Source: Bacillus bingmayongensis
Lineage (GTDB): Bacteria > Bacillota > Bacilli > Bacillales > Bacillaceae_G
DNA length: 64,000 nucleotides
Direction of reading: 5' to 3'
Assembly (NCBI RefSeq): GCF_000299035.1
Contig: NZ_JH921521.1
Coordinates: forward strand, 5,001-69,000
Of this stretch, positions 18,601-27,640 are shown piece by piece (within the stretch, counting starts at the first letter, position 1; every line of letters begins with the position of its first letter). A program made the translations under genes and the position numbers. The notes beneath the pieces were generated by a model that had not been told where the DNA came from, searched no databases, and saw nothing but the letters and a program-made list of their open reading frames with translations.

Positions 18601-20948
18601 TCTTCAGGATAGCGATATAAAATTCCCTTATCGGCTTTCACATCTGCTTGGTTTGCTTGATCATTATAATAAGCAGCAGTAATTTCTTTCCCCGTCTTTG
18701 TTGCAACGACAATACCTCGTGCACTTCCATTCGCCATTCCATTTGAGTATATTCTAACAATATTTTTATTTTCTACTAAGTTCGCGCCAAATTGTTTATT
18801 AAAGTCAGCGACAGTTTTCTCATTGTTTTCACCATTTATAATCCAAAATACGAGAGATTTCCCTGATGGAATTACAACATCATCTGGAGTGGATCCCCAA
18901 ATAAGATCCCCTTCTGGTCCTTCGGATGGATAACGATACCGAATTGTATAATCCTTAAAATTAATATCTTGCTTGCTATTGTTATATACTTCAATAAATT
19001 CATATCCATCTGCATTCCCGACATTTGTCGTGTCTGGGGTCACTTCAGTAATCAAAAATGGCGGTATACTTTGCGGGTCTACTTTTTTATGCTCTACTTT
19101 TGTTTCATAAGATTTTTCAATTGTTTTTTGATTACCTTGTACGACAATTTTATAGAATAACGAGTTTCCCCATAGCTCTTCCTGAGGAATTGTCACCTTA
19201 TAAATATCGCCATTTCCTTCTTTATTCATCTGCAATTTTTTATGTGTTAACTTGCCATCTTGGGTATACAAAACAGCTACATTCTCTCCGCCTTTAATCG
19301 TTGCAGCAATAGTTAAATCTTCTGTTGCTGTATGAGTAGGGGATGCTGTATGCTCAATCTTAACGCCAACTTGTTCTGATTGTTTTACTGGTTCTAACGG
19401 CACTTGAAATGGTATTTGCACACCAGGTGTTCCTTTTTCAAACAAACCTACTTTTTGCATTTCAACACTTTCAGTTTTGTATGCATACGCGACACTCTGG
19501 CCAACCTTTACATCCTCTTTTCCATATGTTGCAGATGATAAAACAGTTCCGTACTGATCAGCAAATTGAATGGTTCTTCCAGCGCTATTAGACATTCCAT
19601 CTGCTTCAATTTGAAGCACTTGTTCTTCATTTATATTCCCACCGTATGCTTGAATAAAATTTTGTTTTGATAACGCTGCATTCCCTTCATTTTTAATCCA
19701 AAACACTTTCGTTCCCTTTGATGAGATTGTCGCATTTTCTGTAAAATTCCAATCTTCACTTTCAGTTTCTGAATACTTATAAATAAGCTTATAATCTTTC
19801 AATTGTATTGCTTCACTTGAATTATTGTATATCTCTATAAATTCATATCTATCTTTCCCGTTCACATTTATCGTATCTGGCATTAGTTCCGTAATCATAA
19901 CTGCCCTATTCTTTGTATAATCTTCGGTTTGATGCTCGATAGCACTTTTAAATTGTTCTTTTTCTGGAAATGTAATAACCTTTCCACTCTGTTCAATTTC
20001 AAACCAATATGTAAACGTATCAAACCAAATATCTAACTTTGGAACAACAGCAGAATACAAATTATTCTCACCTTTGTTCATTTCCAGTTTTTTCATTAAC
20101 AGGCCGGAAGCACTACGGTACACAACGTTTACTTTTGCCTCATCGTATACACTCGCTAACTGAATTTCAATCGGTAAATCTTCATGTGCATTAATTTTCA
20201 TTTTAGGTACATGAGCTGTTTCTTGTAATGGTTTTTCTTTTTGATTATTATCTTTTTGTGCCGGCTGCTTTTCTATCGTTTCTTTGGAGTCAGGTTGTAT
20301 AGGTTCTGGTTGTGAAGCTTTTGGTGGTTCATGCTCTAGTTGTTTGGAGTCTGAGTGGACTGCCTCTTTTTGTGTGGCTTCTGTAGGTGCTTTTTCTTTT
20401 TCCTGCAATTGGAATGTAGTGTAAGTCCCAGGCGATGGTATTTCATTTTTTATCTCTTTCTTTGTTTCATTCCAAAAAGAATGAATTGATACATCTTTAT
20501 TCTCTTTTTGTGTTTCAATAACATCTACCGTTTTATTTTTCTCATTCATTACTTCAATCTTAATTTGTTCACCACTTAAATCCTCAGTAGCAAATAATAC
20601 ATGACTTTCTTTTATTCCCGTCTTATAGCGCTCATTAATCTCATTAACTGTTTTATCTCCAAATAAGATTAACTTCGTTTCTTTTGGTTGTACAGATTGC
20701 TTTTCATCTTCATTCTTAAGTTGTAGCACTTTTCCATTGACCTTCAGTTGAACATTTCTCATATTCATAACTTTTGATGATGAGTTATACAATTCGATAT
20801 AGCGTAGATCATCCGTATAATGAACTTCTGAAATGAGAACTTGCTGATCTTGTTCCTTCTCTTCTGCAAAAGTGACGTGGGCTGGCCCCGCTAATGTTTG
20901 AAGCAAGAAGGTCGCTACAACTGCTGAACGGATTGCTTTTTTAAACAT
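15642..20948 (-). CDS. Secreted multidomain metallophosphoesterase with lamin-tail domains
   Basis: 1768 residues. Signal peptide (Lys-rich start, hydrophobic core VVATFLLQTLAGP, likely cleavage after residue 28). Three lamin-tail-like domains, each with the ISE/ITE...YIELYN/FIEVYN pattern, near 36-175, 350-500 and 628-790. A Gln/Glu/Lys/Pro-rich linker at about 185-245. Ig-like beta modules follow. Calcineurin-like metallophosphoesterase near 1405-1660 has MSDTQYY, FHTGDLVD, GNHDVNH, LSLHEYL and SGHYHD, all metal ligands present. A fibronectin-like segment (WYIKVEDRYGGR) ends the protein. No LPXTG anchor. Substrate unknown; probably an extracellular phosphodiesterase or nuclease-like enzyme. 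Confidence 0.88.
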   Translation of the reverse strand: MFKKAIRSAVVATFLLQTLAGPAHVTFAEEKEQDQQVLISEVHYTDDLRYIELYNSSSKVMNMRNVQLKVNGKVLQLKNEDEKQSVQPKETKLILFGDKTVNEINERYKTGIKESHVLFATEDLSGEQIKIEVMNEKNKTVDVIETQKENKDVSIHSFWNETKKEIKNEIPSPGTYTTFQLQEKEKAPTEATQKEAVHSDSKQLEHEPPKASQPEPIQPDSKETIEKQPAQKDNNQKEKPLQETAHVPKMKINAHEDLPIEIQLASVYDEAKVNVVYRSASGLLMKKLEMNKGENNLYSAVVPKLDIWFDTFTYWFEIEQSGKVITFPEKEQFKSAIEHQTEDYTKNRAVMITELMPDTINVNGKDRYEFIEIYNNSSEAIQLKDYKLIYKYSETESEDWNFTENATISSKGTKVFWIKNEGNAALSKQNFIQAYGGNINEEQVLQIEADGMSNSAGRTIQFADQYGTVLSSATYGKEDVKVGQSVAYAYKTESVEMQKVGLFEKGTPGVQIPFQVPLEPVKQSEQVGVKIEHTASPTHTATEDLTIAATIKGGENVAVLYTQDGKLTHKKLQMNKEGNGDIYKVTIPQEELWGNSLFYKIVVQGNQKTIEKSYETKVEHKKVDPQSIPPFLITEVTPDTTNVGNADGYEFIEVYNNSKQDINFKDYTIRYRYPSEGPEGDLIWGSTPDDVVIPSGKSLVFWIINGENNEKTVADFNKQFGANLVENKNIVRIYSNGMANGSARGIVVATKTGKEITAAYYNDQANQADVKADKGILYRYPEDGSQIMQKISIAEHNASPGTILEGQVPAERVALKEDTIAPTISHKAAEGLISEFQDHKLSFSVLDNEQLKSVKLYYKTNPNAEYKVENLVEDRADKQYHYTIYSPELIGKEKITYYLEASDGLNVVKSDMYSVQIAGEKDKGPLRLNVQDEEVVANQVLLKGTSSSVGAEQLSLLVDGKKVETNTYRALEKPAYFAFDVKQTDLYFKNAVTIGNEVLRVFDDTYSDYVTLTVKIDQSKIKYNEPFKIDIRSGTKTSPFDDRVEENKDDFYLKNVRLVLADGTTLYDPNFANPNQELSIGDGDTSTPVFTFGFQVPEDKFILNAYLWDTKQVKDGKHRIAVQDGVNQEVVANVQVDNTSPQISTTVQNKKKYKGKIPIDVTVTDDIAGVKSKKVILDGKEIITPYETSSAQLEAGKHELHVEAEDQVGNRQEKTILFETWAEDPTDPTPITPKDGEENVGTNPTLEAKVIDPTNDAMKATFYKGYTYKPNQTDRIKITENAIEQEPPQAFAVNGEKSFDQDQLSKVSKKDGKYYTTESTEKFPYHRFDVTVAADVKDEDTVEVKWYGHSLEGRKVTMYAWNHATNKWTELTSKIAGDKDFELKGAVLAKEYVKDHKVSVIVQDQIPSSPNKFDYTFVWMSDTQYYSESYPHIYKSQVDWIAAQKDPLNIKYVFHTGDLVDKSYQEFQWQRADEYMKVLENAKVPYGVLAGNHDVNHKDEDYTAYSKYFGDWRFKDKPFYGESYKDNRGHYDLISAKGNDFIMLYMGWGVTDEDIQWMKEVLQKYPNRKAILSLHEYLLVSGNRSPIGDKLFNEVVKPNKNVLAVLSGHYHDSEKLVDEIDDNGDGIADRKVYQMLADYQGGPEGGQGYMRLLQFDATANKMYVKTYSPYLNEYNFYKPEEYPGKDEFELDVDLKPAIKQVATDYVEVNVYMNEVIGKDNFVANWRNAKVKWENLKENTMYHWYIKVEDRYGGRVTSPVWSFTTGKKG

Positions 20949-21062
20949 TTCCTATCCCCCTGTAAATTTTTTATTACAACTTTCATTGTATTTTTCGTTT
21001 GTTAAGGAAATATGAAATATTTGTAAGGAATTATTATATTTATGTCGAAAAAACTCCAACCA

Positions 21063-22157
21063 TTAAGGCTGCAGTTTTTTGACACATTCTTCATAAATTG
21101 TACGATGTGATTTAGAAAAAGGTAATCTCTCAAATTCTTCTCTAGATACAACTTTTAATGTATCCGTTTCTTTAATAGCCCTTGTTACTTTTCCATAAAA
21201 TACAAATATATCCCATGTGCGGTGTGTGAACGTATGCTCAACATTCATTACATATTCATCAATTGAAACAGAAAGAGAAAAATTCTCTTTCATATAGTCA
21301 GAAAGCTGTTGTTTATGATTACGAATTCCTTCGCTAATCTCAACATTTGGAAACTCCCACATATTCGCAAGTAAACCTGTACTTGGTCTTTTATTAATTA
21401 CATAATTTCCATCCTCTGTTTGTAGCACACCCGCGACAAGCGGCACCATTTTAGGAGCTTTCGCCTTACTTTTGACCGGCAACTCTTTCTGTACACCTTC
21501 TGCATAACCACGGCAGTGTTCTCGAACTGGACAAAGTAAACAAGCTGGATTTTTCGGAATACAAATGAGCGCACCTAGCTCCATTAAGCCTTGATTAAAA
21601 TAGGACGGATTTTCCTTTGAAATGATTTCACGTACAATCTCTTCAAATACTTTTCGCGTCTTAGGTTTCGCAATATCATCCCAAACCGATAATATACGGG
21701 ATAAAACACGCATGACATTTCCATCTACAGCTGGCTCTGGTATTCCATATGCAATACTTAAAATCGCACCTTTTGTATACGGACCAACACCTTTTAATTT
21801 TTCAATTTTTTTCACATCATTTGGTACTTTCCCGCCATATACTTCTTTTACTTCTTTCACTGCTGCATGTAAATTTCGTGCTCTAGAATAGTAACCGAGG
21901 CCTTCCCATGCTTTTAATACCTCTTCATCCTCTGCCGATGCCAATGCTTCTAACGTTGGGAACTTTCCCATAAAATTTGCGTAATATGGTTTTACAGCTT
22001 CTACTCGTGTTTGCTGCAACATAATCTCAGAAACCCAAACACGATACGGATCTTTATTTTTGCGCCACGGTAAGTCACGCTGTTCTTTTTCAAACCAACT
22101 AATTAAATCATGTTGAAACTTCTCTATGTTAAAATCGTCTAATATTTCAAGTGCCAA
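21063..22157 (-). CDS. mutY: A/G-specific adenine DNA glycosylase
   Basis: Removes adenine mispaired with 8-oxoguanine, preventing G:C to T:A changes. 364 residues: HhH-GPD domain with [12 protein letters not shown] and the catalytic Asp in VDGNVMR; 4Fe-4S loop C-x6-C-x2-C-x5-C ([17 protein letters not shown]); C-terminal NUDIX-like domain (about 230-355) that reads 8-oxoG. Starts with TTG at 22157, RBS GAGGAGG 7 bases upstream. Same place as yfhQ/mutY in B. subtilis, divergent from yfhP. Confidence 0.96.
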   Translation of the reverse strand: MALEILDDFNIEKFQHDLISWFEKEQRDLPWRKNKDPYRVWVSEIMLQQTRVEAVKPYYANFMGKFPTLEALASAEDEEVLKAWEGLGYYSRARNLHAAVKEVKEVYGGKVPNDVKKIEKLKGVGPYTKGAILSIAYGIPEPAVDGNVMRVLSRILSVWDDIAKPKTRKVFEEIVREIISKENPSYFNQGLMELGALICIPKNPACLLCPVREHCRGYAEGVQKELPVKSKAKAPKMVPLVAGVLQTEDGNYVINKRPSTGLLANMWEFPNVEISEGIRNHKQQLSDYMKENFSLSVSIDEYVMNVEHTFTHRTWDIFVFYGKVTRAIKETDTLKVVSREEFERLPFSKSHRTIYEECVKKLQP

Positions 22158-22305
22158 ACTTGATCCTCCTCATTTTTTGCATATACGTACTATTATAAAG
22201 ATTTTAGGAAAAAATTTAAGTAAGATGATATAGGAAATAGAAGGCAAATGCCTTGAGATATCGAATAAAAAGAGTTACATTAATAAAAAACGGAGGTGTG
22301 TTTTC

Positions 22306-23286
22306 ATGGACACAGCCACTCACCTTGTTATGGGCGTCACATTAGGTGGTTTAGCAACATTAGATCCAGCCATTAGTCAGAGTGATTTCGGACCACAGGC
22401 AGTTATGCTTGCAACAATTGCCGGATCCAATATCCCTGATATTGATACCGTCTTAAAATTACGTAATAATGCGAAATATATACGAAACCATCGCGGAATT
22501 ACTCATTCCATTCCTGCTGTTATTCTTTGGTCTTTCCTTATAAGTGGTATTTCTTTTGCCTTCTTTACAGAATCGTCCTATCTTCATCTACTACTTTGGT
22601 CATTTATTGCCGTCTTTCTTCACGTGTTTGTTGATATTTTTAACGCTTATGGTACGCAAGCATTACGGCCATTTACAAAAAAGTGGGTTGCGCTAGGTGT
22701 AATTAATACATTCGATGCCATAATCTTCTTTATTCACATACTTGCTATCGCTTGCATGCTCGTCGGCTCCCATAAAGGATACACTGCTTTAGCTGCATAT
22801 ATTTTAATGTTTGTCTACTATATTGGCCGGATTGTAATGAGACAAAATGTCAAAAGTGTAGTTTACAAACGATTTGAAAATGTCGAGGAAGTCATCATTT
22901 CTCCTTCCTACCGCTTTTATCATTATCATTTGGCAATTACTACAAAAGACAAATACTATGTTGCTCGTTGGCACCGCGGCCAGATTATGGTGCATGATAC
23001 ATTTGATCGTATTCCACTTCCAGATAATAAAATTATGTGGGCTGCACAAAAAGATGAAAACATTTCTGCTTTTTTATCTTTTTCACCTGTATATCGATGG
23101 GATATTTTTGATTACGACAACTATTATGAAGTGCGCTTTATCGATTTACGCTACCGTAGTAAAGACTATTACCCATTCGTTGCAATCGTCCAACTGGATC
23201 AAAATTTAAATATTATTAGTTCCTATACTGGATGGATTTTTAGTGAAGAAAAACTCCGTAAAAAATTAGAATTGATTCCACATTAA
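22306..23286 (+). CDS. yfhP: Membrane-bound metal-dependent hydrolase YfhP (DUF457)
   Basis: 326 residues. N-terminal HLVMG, SNIPDID and RNHRGITHS carry the His/Asp metal ligands of the YdjM/DUF457 membrane-bound hydrolases; about four membrane helices up to residue 180; a soluble C-terminal half (residues 185-326). Matches YfhP by gene order, divergent from mutY. The family was linked to LexA-regulated membrane hydrolases in enteric bacteria; substrate unknown. Confidence 0.9.
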   Translation: MDTATHLVMGVTLGGLATLDPAISQSDFGPQAVMLATIAGSNIPDIDTVLKLRNNAKYIRNHRGITHSIPAVILWSFLISGISFAFFTESSYLHLLLWSFIAVFLHVFVDIFNAYGTQALRPFTKKWVALGVINTFDAIIFFIHILAIACMLVGSHKGYTALAAYILMFVYYIGRIVMRQNVKSVVYKRFENVEEVIISPSYRFYHYHLAITTKDKYYVARWHRGQIMVHDTFDRIPLPDNKIMWAAQKDENISAFLSFSPVYRWDIFDYDNYYEVRFIDLRYRSKDYYPFVAIVQLDQNLNIISSYTGWIFSEEKLRKKLELIPH

Positions 23287-23315
23287 AAAGAGCGACCAAC
23301 TTCGGTCGCTTTTCT
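23286..23315. terminator. Bidirectional terminator between yfhP and yfhJ
   Basis: Stem AGCGACC / GGTCGCT around AACTTC, with A and T runs on the two sides, between convergent genes. Confidence 0.85.
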
Positions 23316-23581
23316 TAATGCTTTAAATGATCGTCTTGATTAATTAAATGACTATATTTCGGATTATTCGTACGGATTTCATGAAGACGTTCACCATGGT
23401 TATTAATCCATGCTCTTACAATTTGTTCTGTCATTTCTTCACCTTGATAACGACCAGACTTTGCATACGTTACTTGGAAGTCCTCCCATAATAACTCAAT
23501 CCATGCGCGTGCCTGAGCATAAGAAAGAAAGCTGTTTTTTTCAAGTAATACTTTTGTTAATGTTTCATAAATATCTTTCAT
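23315..23581 (-). CDS. yfhJ: WVELL-type protein YfhJ
   Basis: 88 residues beginning MKDIYETLTKV; contains ARAWIELLWEDFQVTYAKSG, the WxELLWEDFE-like signature of the YfhJ (WVELL) family, and WINNHGERLHE. Function unknown; forespore co-expression with sspK is known from B. subtilis (sspK-yfhJ). ATG 23581 has AAGGAGAG upstream, so the 8-residue longer frame is rejected. Divergent from sspK. Confidence 0.85.
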   Translation of the reverse strand: MKDIYETLTKVLLEKNSFLSYAQARAWIELLWEDFQVTYAKSGRYQGEEMTEQIVRAWINNHGERLHEIRTNNPKYSHLINQDDHLKH

Positions 23582-23704
23582 GTTGTATTCTCTCCTTTTA
23601 TTCATTTCTTCCCTTGATTTCTAAAGGATATTTTCTTTTATTTTGCACACTCTATAATTGATACTTCCTAACAAGTATCATTTTATAACGAGGGGGCGTT
23701 CTTC

Positions 23705-23863
23705 TTGGGTAAACAATCTGAAATTTGGTCTGAAGCTAGAAATAATAACAATATCGACGGTCAACCGAAAGCAAAAGATCGTTTTGCTTCAAAAAGACCT
23801 AACGGCACGATTAATACACACCCACAGGAACGTATGCGTGCCGCAAATCATCAGGAAGAGTAA
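23705..23863 (+). CDS. sspK: Small acid-soluble spore protein K
   Basis: 52 residues from a TTG start at 23705 with GAGGGGG upstream. The C-terminal half ([20 protein letters not shown] followed by ERMRAA) matches recalled B. subtilis SspK closely. Minor SASP of the spore core, normally made in the forespore. Located beside yfhJ as in B. subtilis. Confidence 0.9.
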   Translation: MGKQSEIWSEARNNNNIDGQPKAKDRFASKRPNGTINTHPQERMRAANHQEE

Positions 23864-23922
23864 AACAAATAGTCAGTTATAAAGGGTTATTTACAATTAA
23901 CTTCCTACATGAGGTGATAAAG

Positions 23923-24075
23923 ATGAGCTACCGTAATCATTTAGATCGTCGTTCTGAATTATTCAACCCTACCTGGGCACGTCCGAAACATGCAAAAGCG
24001 CAAGTAAATGGACAAACGCAACAAAATCAATCTCTCATTATCTTGGCGAACGAGATGAGAAAACGTCAAATTTAA
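23923..24075 (+). CDS. YpzG-like small protein
   Basis: 50 residues, MSYRNHLDRRSELFNPTWAR onward, containing PKHAKAQVNGQTQ and a C-terminal ILANEMRKRQI. The PKHAxxQVNGxTQ block is what I recall from the YpzG family of Bacillus; assignment is by pattern only. GAGGTG lies 8 bases before ATG. It follows sspK by 59 bases on the same strand, hinting at a forespore or spore-coat link, which is inference. Confidence 0.7.
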   Translation: MSYRNHLDRRSELFNPTWARPKHAKAQVNGQTQQNQSLIILANEMRKRQI

Positions 24076-24106
24076 CTGTCTACCCCCTTTAATAACTACG
24101 AAAAAT

Positions 24107-24141
24107 GAAAACCAGAGCAGCCAAGGCTCTCTGGTTTTTTA
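24107..24141. terminator. Bidirectional terminator
   Basis: Stem AAACCAGAG / CTCTGGTTT plus T-run on the plus strand; between the YpzG-like gene and convergent yfhH. Confidence 0.85.
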
Positions 24142-24459
24142 TTTCTCTTGTAATAGCGAAATAGGAATACCAATTTCCTCTGTCTCATTTTGTTTACGTC
24201 CCCAAGCAAACACTCCATTGAAGTACGTAATCGTAAATAATATGCCCGGTTCTTCTATCAGTTCATACGTTTCACCAATCTGAAATGCGTTTATATCTGT
24301 CATATAAGCACGAGCCATTGCCATTTTTCTCATTAACACATCAAACTCATTTACTATACCAAGCTGTTCTGCCTTCACAGCCTGTTCTTTTAAAATGCCA
24401 ATTTCCTCTCTTAGCTCATGTGGTGTCATCTCACTATAACGTTTTGGCATATTCATCAT
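24139..24459 (-). CDS. yfhH: YfhH (DUF1811) protein
   Basis: 106 residues. N-terminal helical part (RYSEMTPHELREEIGILKEQ, LMRKMAMARAYM) and a small beta-rich C-terminal part ending GIPISLLQEK, as in DUF1811/YfhH. Function unknown. Starts 6 bases after the recX stop on the same strand (three possible ATGs at 24459, 24456 and 24450), with its RBS inside recX, so the pair is translationally linked; same order as in B. subtilis. Confidence 0.88.
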   Translation of the reverse strand: MMNMPKRYSEMTPHELREEIGILKEQAVKAEQLGIVNEFDVLMRKMAMARAYMTDINAFQIGETYELIEEPGILFTITYFNGVFAWGRKQNETEEIGIPISLLQEK

Positions 24460-24465
24460 ATTCTC

Positions 24466-25278
24466 TCATCCCTCTTCACGTTTCATTTGTAAAAATGTCT
24501 CTATCTCATCAATGGAAAATCCTTTTCGATATAATGCTTGTTTCATCTTATTTTCATATGTCCATCCATCATGCTTTTTATGCTTCTCATGATACTTATT
24601 CCCATGATATAACAACGCCTCTTGTTGCTGCGTTTCATCCTTTTCCTCTTTTAATTCTTCTAGGCAAATTTGAATCACATCACGATTATATCCTTTACGG
24701 ACTAACATTTCTTCTAACTTTTGTTTCATTTGTAAAAAAGAATGCTTTTGATAAGACTTTTTCTTTTTTTCTACAAGCTCAAAGGCATTTTCAATTTGCT
24801 TCTCTTTCGGGTATTCTTGTAAACTATGAGTAATAATTATATCTTGGACACCTTTACCAAGAAGTTCCCGTCTAATAATAGTTGGTCCTTTTTGATTCAC
24901 GTTACTATGCGTTCGCACATACGAAATGGCATACTCTTTATCATTAATATAGCGATCCTGTAATAATTTCGAAATAACTTCAGAGATGATGGCTTGTCCA
25001 ACTTCCTTTTTTCGTAAGTACTCTTCTACTTCCTGTTTCGTCCGCATTTGATAGGATAAATAAGAAATTGCTTGCAAATATGCTTTCTGCACTTCTTCAT
25101 TGTACAAAATATTTGCTAACTCTACTTCATTAATCTCTAATCCCTTTTGCAAACCGTGTTTGATTAAGGTTACTTGATTCACACTAAATCCGTATTCTTC
25201 ACCTTGTCCTTTATCAATATAAATATTAAACCGTTCTTTCGTTCGTTTTTGTACTTCTATTTTTGTAATGACAGCCAT
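24466..25278 (-). CDS. recX: RecA regulator RecX
   Basis: 270 residues; three-helix RecX repeats with YLSYQMRTKQEVEEYLRKK, YINDKEYAISYVRTHS and GPTIIRRELLGKGVQD. RecX binds RecA filaments and modulates strand exchange. ATG 25278 is used: GAGGTG lies 6 bases upstream and the alternative GTG (25287) overlaps that RBS. Longer than proteobacterial RecX, as usual for Bacillus. Divergent from yfhF. Confidence 0.93.
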   Translation of the reverse strand: MAVITKIEVQKRTKERFNIYIDKGQGEEYGFSVNQVTLIKHGLQKGLEINEVELANILYNEEVQKAYLQAISYLSYQMRTKQEVEEYLRKKEVGQAIISEVISKLLQDRYINDKEYAISYVRTHSNVNQKGPTIIRRELLGKGVQDIIITHSLQEYPKEKQIENAFELVEKKKKSYQKHSFLQMKQKLEEMLVRKGYNRDVIQICLEELKEEKDETQQQEALLYHGNKYHEKHKKHDGWTYENKMKQALYRKGFSIDEIETFLQMKREEG

Positions 25279-25360
25279 ATTCTTCACCTCGCTACTATTT
25301 TAACATAGTTACGGAACAATTTTGCTTTTCATGAATATATATAATGAGGAGGAAATTCAG

Positions 25361-26269
25361 TTGAAAATTGCAATTTCTGGGGGAACTGGTTTTATCGGTA
25401 ATGCATTAGCAAATTTTTTAAGCCTAAAAGGGGGCACAATTTACATTCTTACCCGGAAAGAAAGAGAGAATCCTCTCAATTCTAACATTCAATACGTCCA
25501 ATGGGATACGCACTCTCCTAACTTCCCTCTCACTTCTATTGATGTTGTTATTAATCTAGCCGGAGAATCTATTAACAATGGTCGATGGACAAAAAAGCAA
25601 AAAGAAAGAATTATAGTGAGTCGTCTTCATACAACAAATAGTCTCATTAAACAATTACAAACATTACAAAAGAAACCCCATACTTTTATAAACGCTAGCG
25701 CAATTGGCTATTACGGTACATCTGAAACAAAAATCTTTACCGAACAGAACAAAGAAAATGGCAGTGACTTTTTGGCAACCACAGTAAAACTATGGGAAGA
25801 AGCGGCCGCTCATGCAACTTCTCTCGGAATTCGAACTGTCTATACACGCTTTGGAATTGTTTTAGGAAAAGAGGGTGGTGCCCTTCCTAAAATGTTGCAC
25901 CCCTATCAATTATTTATTGGTGGTACAATCGGCTCAGGCAATCAATGGCTATCTTGGATTCATCTAGATGATGTCATCCGCATGATTGATTTTGCAATAG
26001 ACACAAAAGAAATAGAAGGACCTCTTAACATTACAGCGCCAAATCCTACAACAATGAAAGAGTTTGGAAAGACACTTTCAATTATCATGCGCCGCCCACA
26101 TTGGCTTCCCGTTCCAGCCCTTGCACTACATGCTTTACTGGGAGAAATGAGTATGCTTGTACTACAAGGACAACATGTATTGCCTAACAAAGCAATGCAG
26201 CATGGATACCAATATTCTTTTCCCACATTAAAGCATGCATTACAAAATATTATATTGCATACACTGTAG
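25361..26269 (+). CDS. yfhF: NAD(P)-dependent sugar-epimerase-like protein YfhF
   Basis: 302 residues of the TIGR01777 group of short-chain dehydrogenases. Rossmann start ISGGTGFIGNALA, active-site-like ASAIGYYGTS, RFGIVLGKEGGALPKM, and C-terminal DUF1731. TTG start at 25361 preceded by GAGGAGG; an upstream ATG (25322) lacks an RBS. B. subtilis yfhF is likewise next to recX. Substrate unknown; plant and bacterial relatives have been linked to cell-division placement, not assumed here. Confidence 0.9.
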   Translation: MKIAISGGTGFIGNALANFLSLKGGTIYILTRKERENPLNSNIQYVQWDTHSPNFPLTSIDVVINLAGESINNGRWTKKQKERIIVSRLHTTNSLIKQLQTLQKKPHTFINASAIGYYGTSETKIFTEQNKENGSDFLATTVKLWEEAAAHATSLGIRTVYTRFGIVLGKEGGALPKMLHPYQLFIGGTIGSGNQWLSWIHLDDVIRMIDFAIDTKEIEGPLNITAPNPTTMKEFGKTLSIIMRRPHWLPVPALALHALLGEMSMLVLQGQHVLPNKAMQHGYQYSFPTLKHALQNIILHTL

Positions 26270-26345
26270 TACTTCTAAAATACACCCATTAATATTGCTC
26301 TATTTACTAATTCAAAGGTTATTAGCCAATGGAAATGAGGTATTT

Positions 26346-27476
26346 ATGAAAACGCTATTTAAGCAAGCCATTGTATATCCCATTACTTCTTCCAAATTTC
26401 AAGGAGATGTATTGGTTAAGCACAATCAAATCGCTGCGATAAAACCACATATTGAGTCAACTCAAGATATGACTGTTATTGATGCAAAAGCCCTTCACCT
26501 TTTACCAGGATTTATCGATGTGCATACTCATCTTGGCCTATATGATGAAGGTACTGGTTGGGCTGGAAATGACGCTAATGAAACATCTGAAGTATTGACA
26601 CCACATATCCGTTCTTTAGATGGTATCCATCCTTTTGATATTGCTTTTCAAGATGCGGTTCAAAGTGGGATTACAACTGCACATGTTATGCCCGGAAGTC
26701 AAAATATTATCGGCGGGACAACATGTGTGATTAAAACCGCTGGAACCTGTATCGATCACATGATTATTCAGGAACCTGCAGGATTAAAAATTGCATTTGG
26801 AGAAAATCCAAAACGAGTTCATAGTAATGGTACAAAGGAATCAATTACTCGTATGGGAATTATGGGATTGCTTCGTGAATCTTTTTACGAAGCACAACAT
26901 TATGGAAATGAAGCAGATTTTCGAATGCTCCCTATTCTAAAAGCACTGCGCCGGGAAATCCCAGTACGTATCCACGCTCATCGGGCAGATGATATTCTTT
27001 CCGCTCTTCGCTTTGCAAAAGAATTCAATCTTGATTTACGTATTGAACACTGCACAGAAGGACACTTTATTGTAAACGAGCTTGCCAATCAACACTTAAA
27101 AATATCTGTTGGCCCGACATTAACACGCCGATCAAAAATTGAACTAAAAAATAAATCATGGGATACGTACCATACTTTATCAAAGCATGGGATAGAAGTC
27201 TCTATCACAACAGACCACCCCTATACTCCAATTCAATATTTAAATGTTTGTGCAGCCATCGCTGTCAGGGAAGGATTAGATGAAAAAATTGCATTAGAAG
27301 GAATTACAATCCTCCCTGCTCGAAACTTACGTTTAGAGAAAAGAATTGGAAGTATTGAAGTCGGAAAAGATGCCGATCTTGTATTATGGACACATCATCC
27401 ATTTCATTATTTAGCCAAGCCCGTACTAACTATGATTGACGGAAAAATAATTTACAAAAAAAATAAAAAAAACTAG
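26346..27476 (+). CDS. Amidohydrolase, imidazolonepropionase-like
   Basis: 376 residues of the metal-dependent amidohydrolase superfamily. HxH at LLPGFIDVHTHLG, further ligands in RIHAHRADD, RIEHCTEGH and TTDHPYTP, and a C-terminal composite beta-sandwich with IEVGKDADLVLW. The pattern matches the group annotated as imidazolonepropionase-related amidohydrolases; it is not in a histidine-degradation cluster here, so the substrate is open. ATG 26346 has GAGGT upstream; the longer frame from 26235 overlaps yfhF and is rejected. Confidence 0.88.
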   Translation: MKTLFKQAIVYPITSSKFQGDVLVKHNQIAAIKPHIESTQDMTVIDAKALHLLPGFIDVHTHLGLYDEGTGWAGNDANETSEVLTPHIRSLDGIHPFDIAFQDAVQSGITTAHVMPGSQNIIGGTTCVIKTAGTCIDHMIIQEPAGLKIAFGENPKRVHSNGTKESITRMGIMGLLRESFYEAQHYGNEADFRMLPILKALRREIPVRIHAHRADDILSALRFAKEFNLDLRIEHCTEGHFIVNELANQHLKISVGPTLTRRSKIELKNKSWDTYHTLSKHGIEVSITTDHPYTPIQYLNVCAAIAVREGLDEKIALEGITILPARNLRLEKRIGSIEVGKDADLVLWTHHPFHYLAKPVLTMIDGKIIYKKNKKN

Positions 27477-27485
27477 TTTATTTTT

Positions 27486-27516
27486 TTGACTAGATAAAGT
27501 ATTATACGATTATAAA
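27486..27516 (+). promoter_or_regulatory. Candidate sigma-A promoter for the tRNA-like leader
   Basis: TTGACT (27486-27491) followed 18 bases later by TTATAA (27510-27515). It precedes the structured leader at 27551. Spacing is slightly long, so this is tentative. Confidence 0.4.
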
Positions 27517-27550
27517 CTGAATGAAACCATAATCAATTTGTGTCGTGATT

Positions 27551-27640
27551 ATTCATTTCAAATTGATGAATGGGGAAGGCAAATGGTGCGCCACCAGCGT
27601 TATAGACTGGTTCTAGTGGGTTCGATTCCCACCCCGAAAT
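27551..27640 (+). ncRNA. tRNA-like structured RNA / leader
   Basis: A 5' hairpin (ATTCAT 27551-27556 with ATGAAT 27666 minus 100, i.e. 27566-27571) is followed by a tRNA-like series: short D-like arm GGC...GCC (27578-27592), five-pair anticodon-like stem ACCAG/CTGGT (27593-27611) with a 9-base loop, 4-base variable region, and a canonical T arm GTGGG-TTCGATT-CCCAC (27616-27632). The acceptor pairing is poor (about 3-4 bp) and no CCA is encoded. It looks like a degenerate tRNA or a tRNA-mimicking regulatory RNA. B. cereus is known to make a tRNA-like small RNA (tRNAOther); whether this is it could not be settled, and no CCA anticodon is evident here. Confidence 0.6.
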
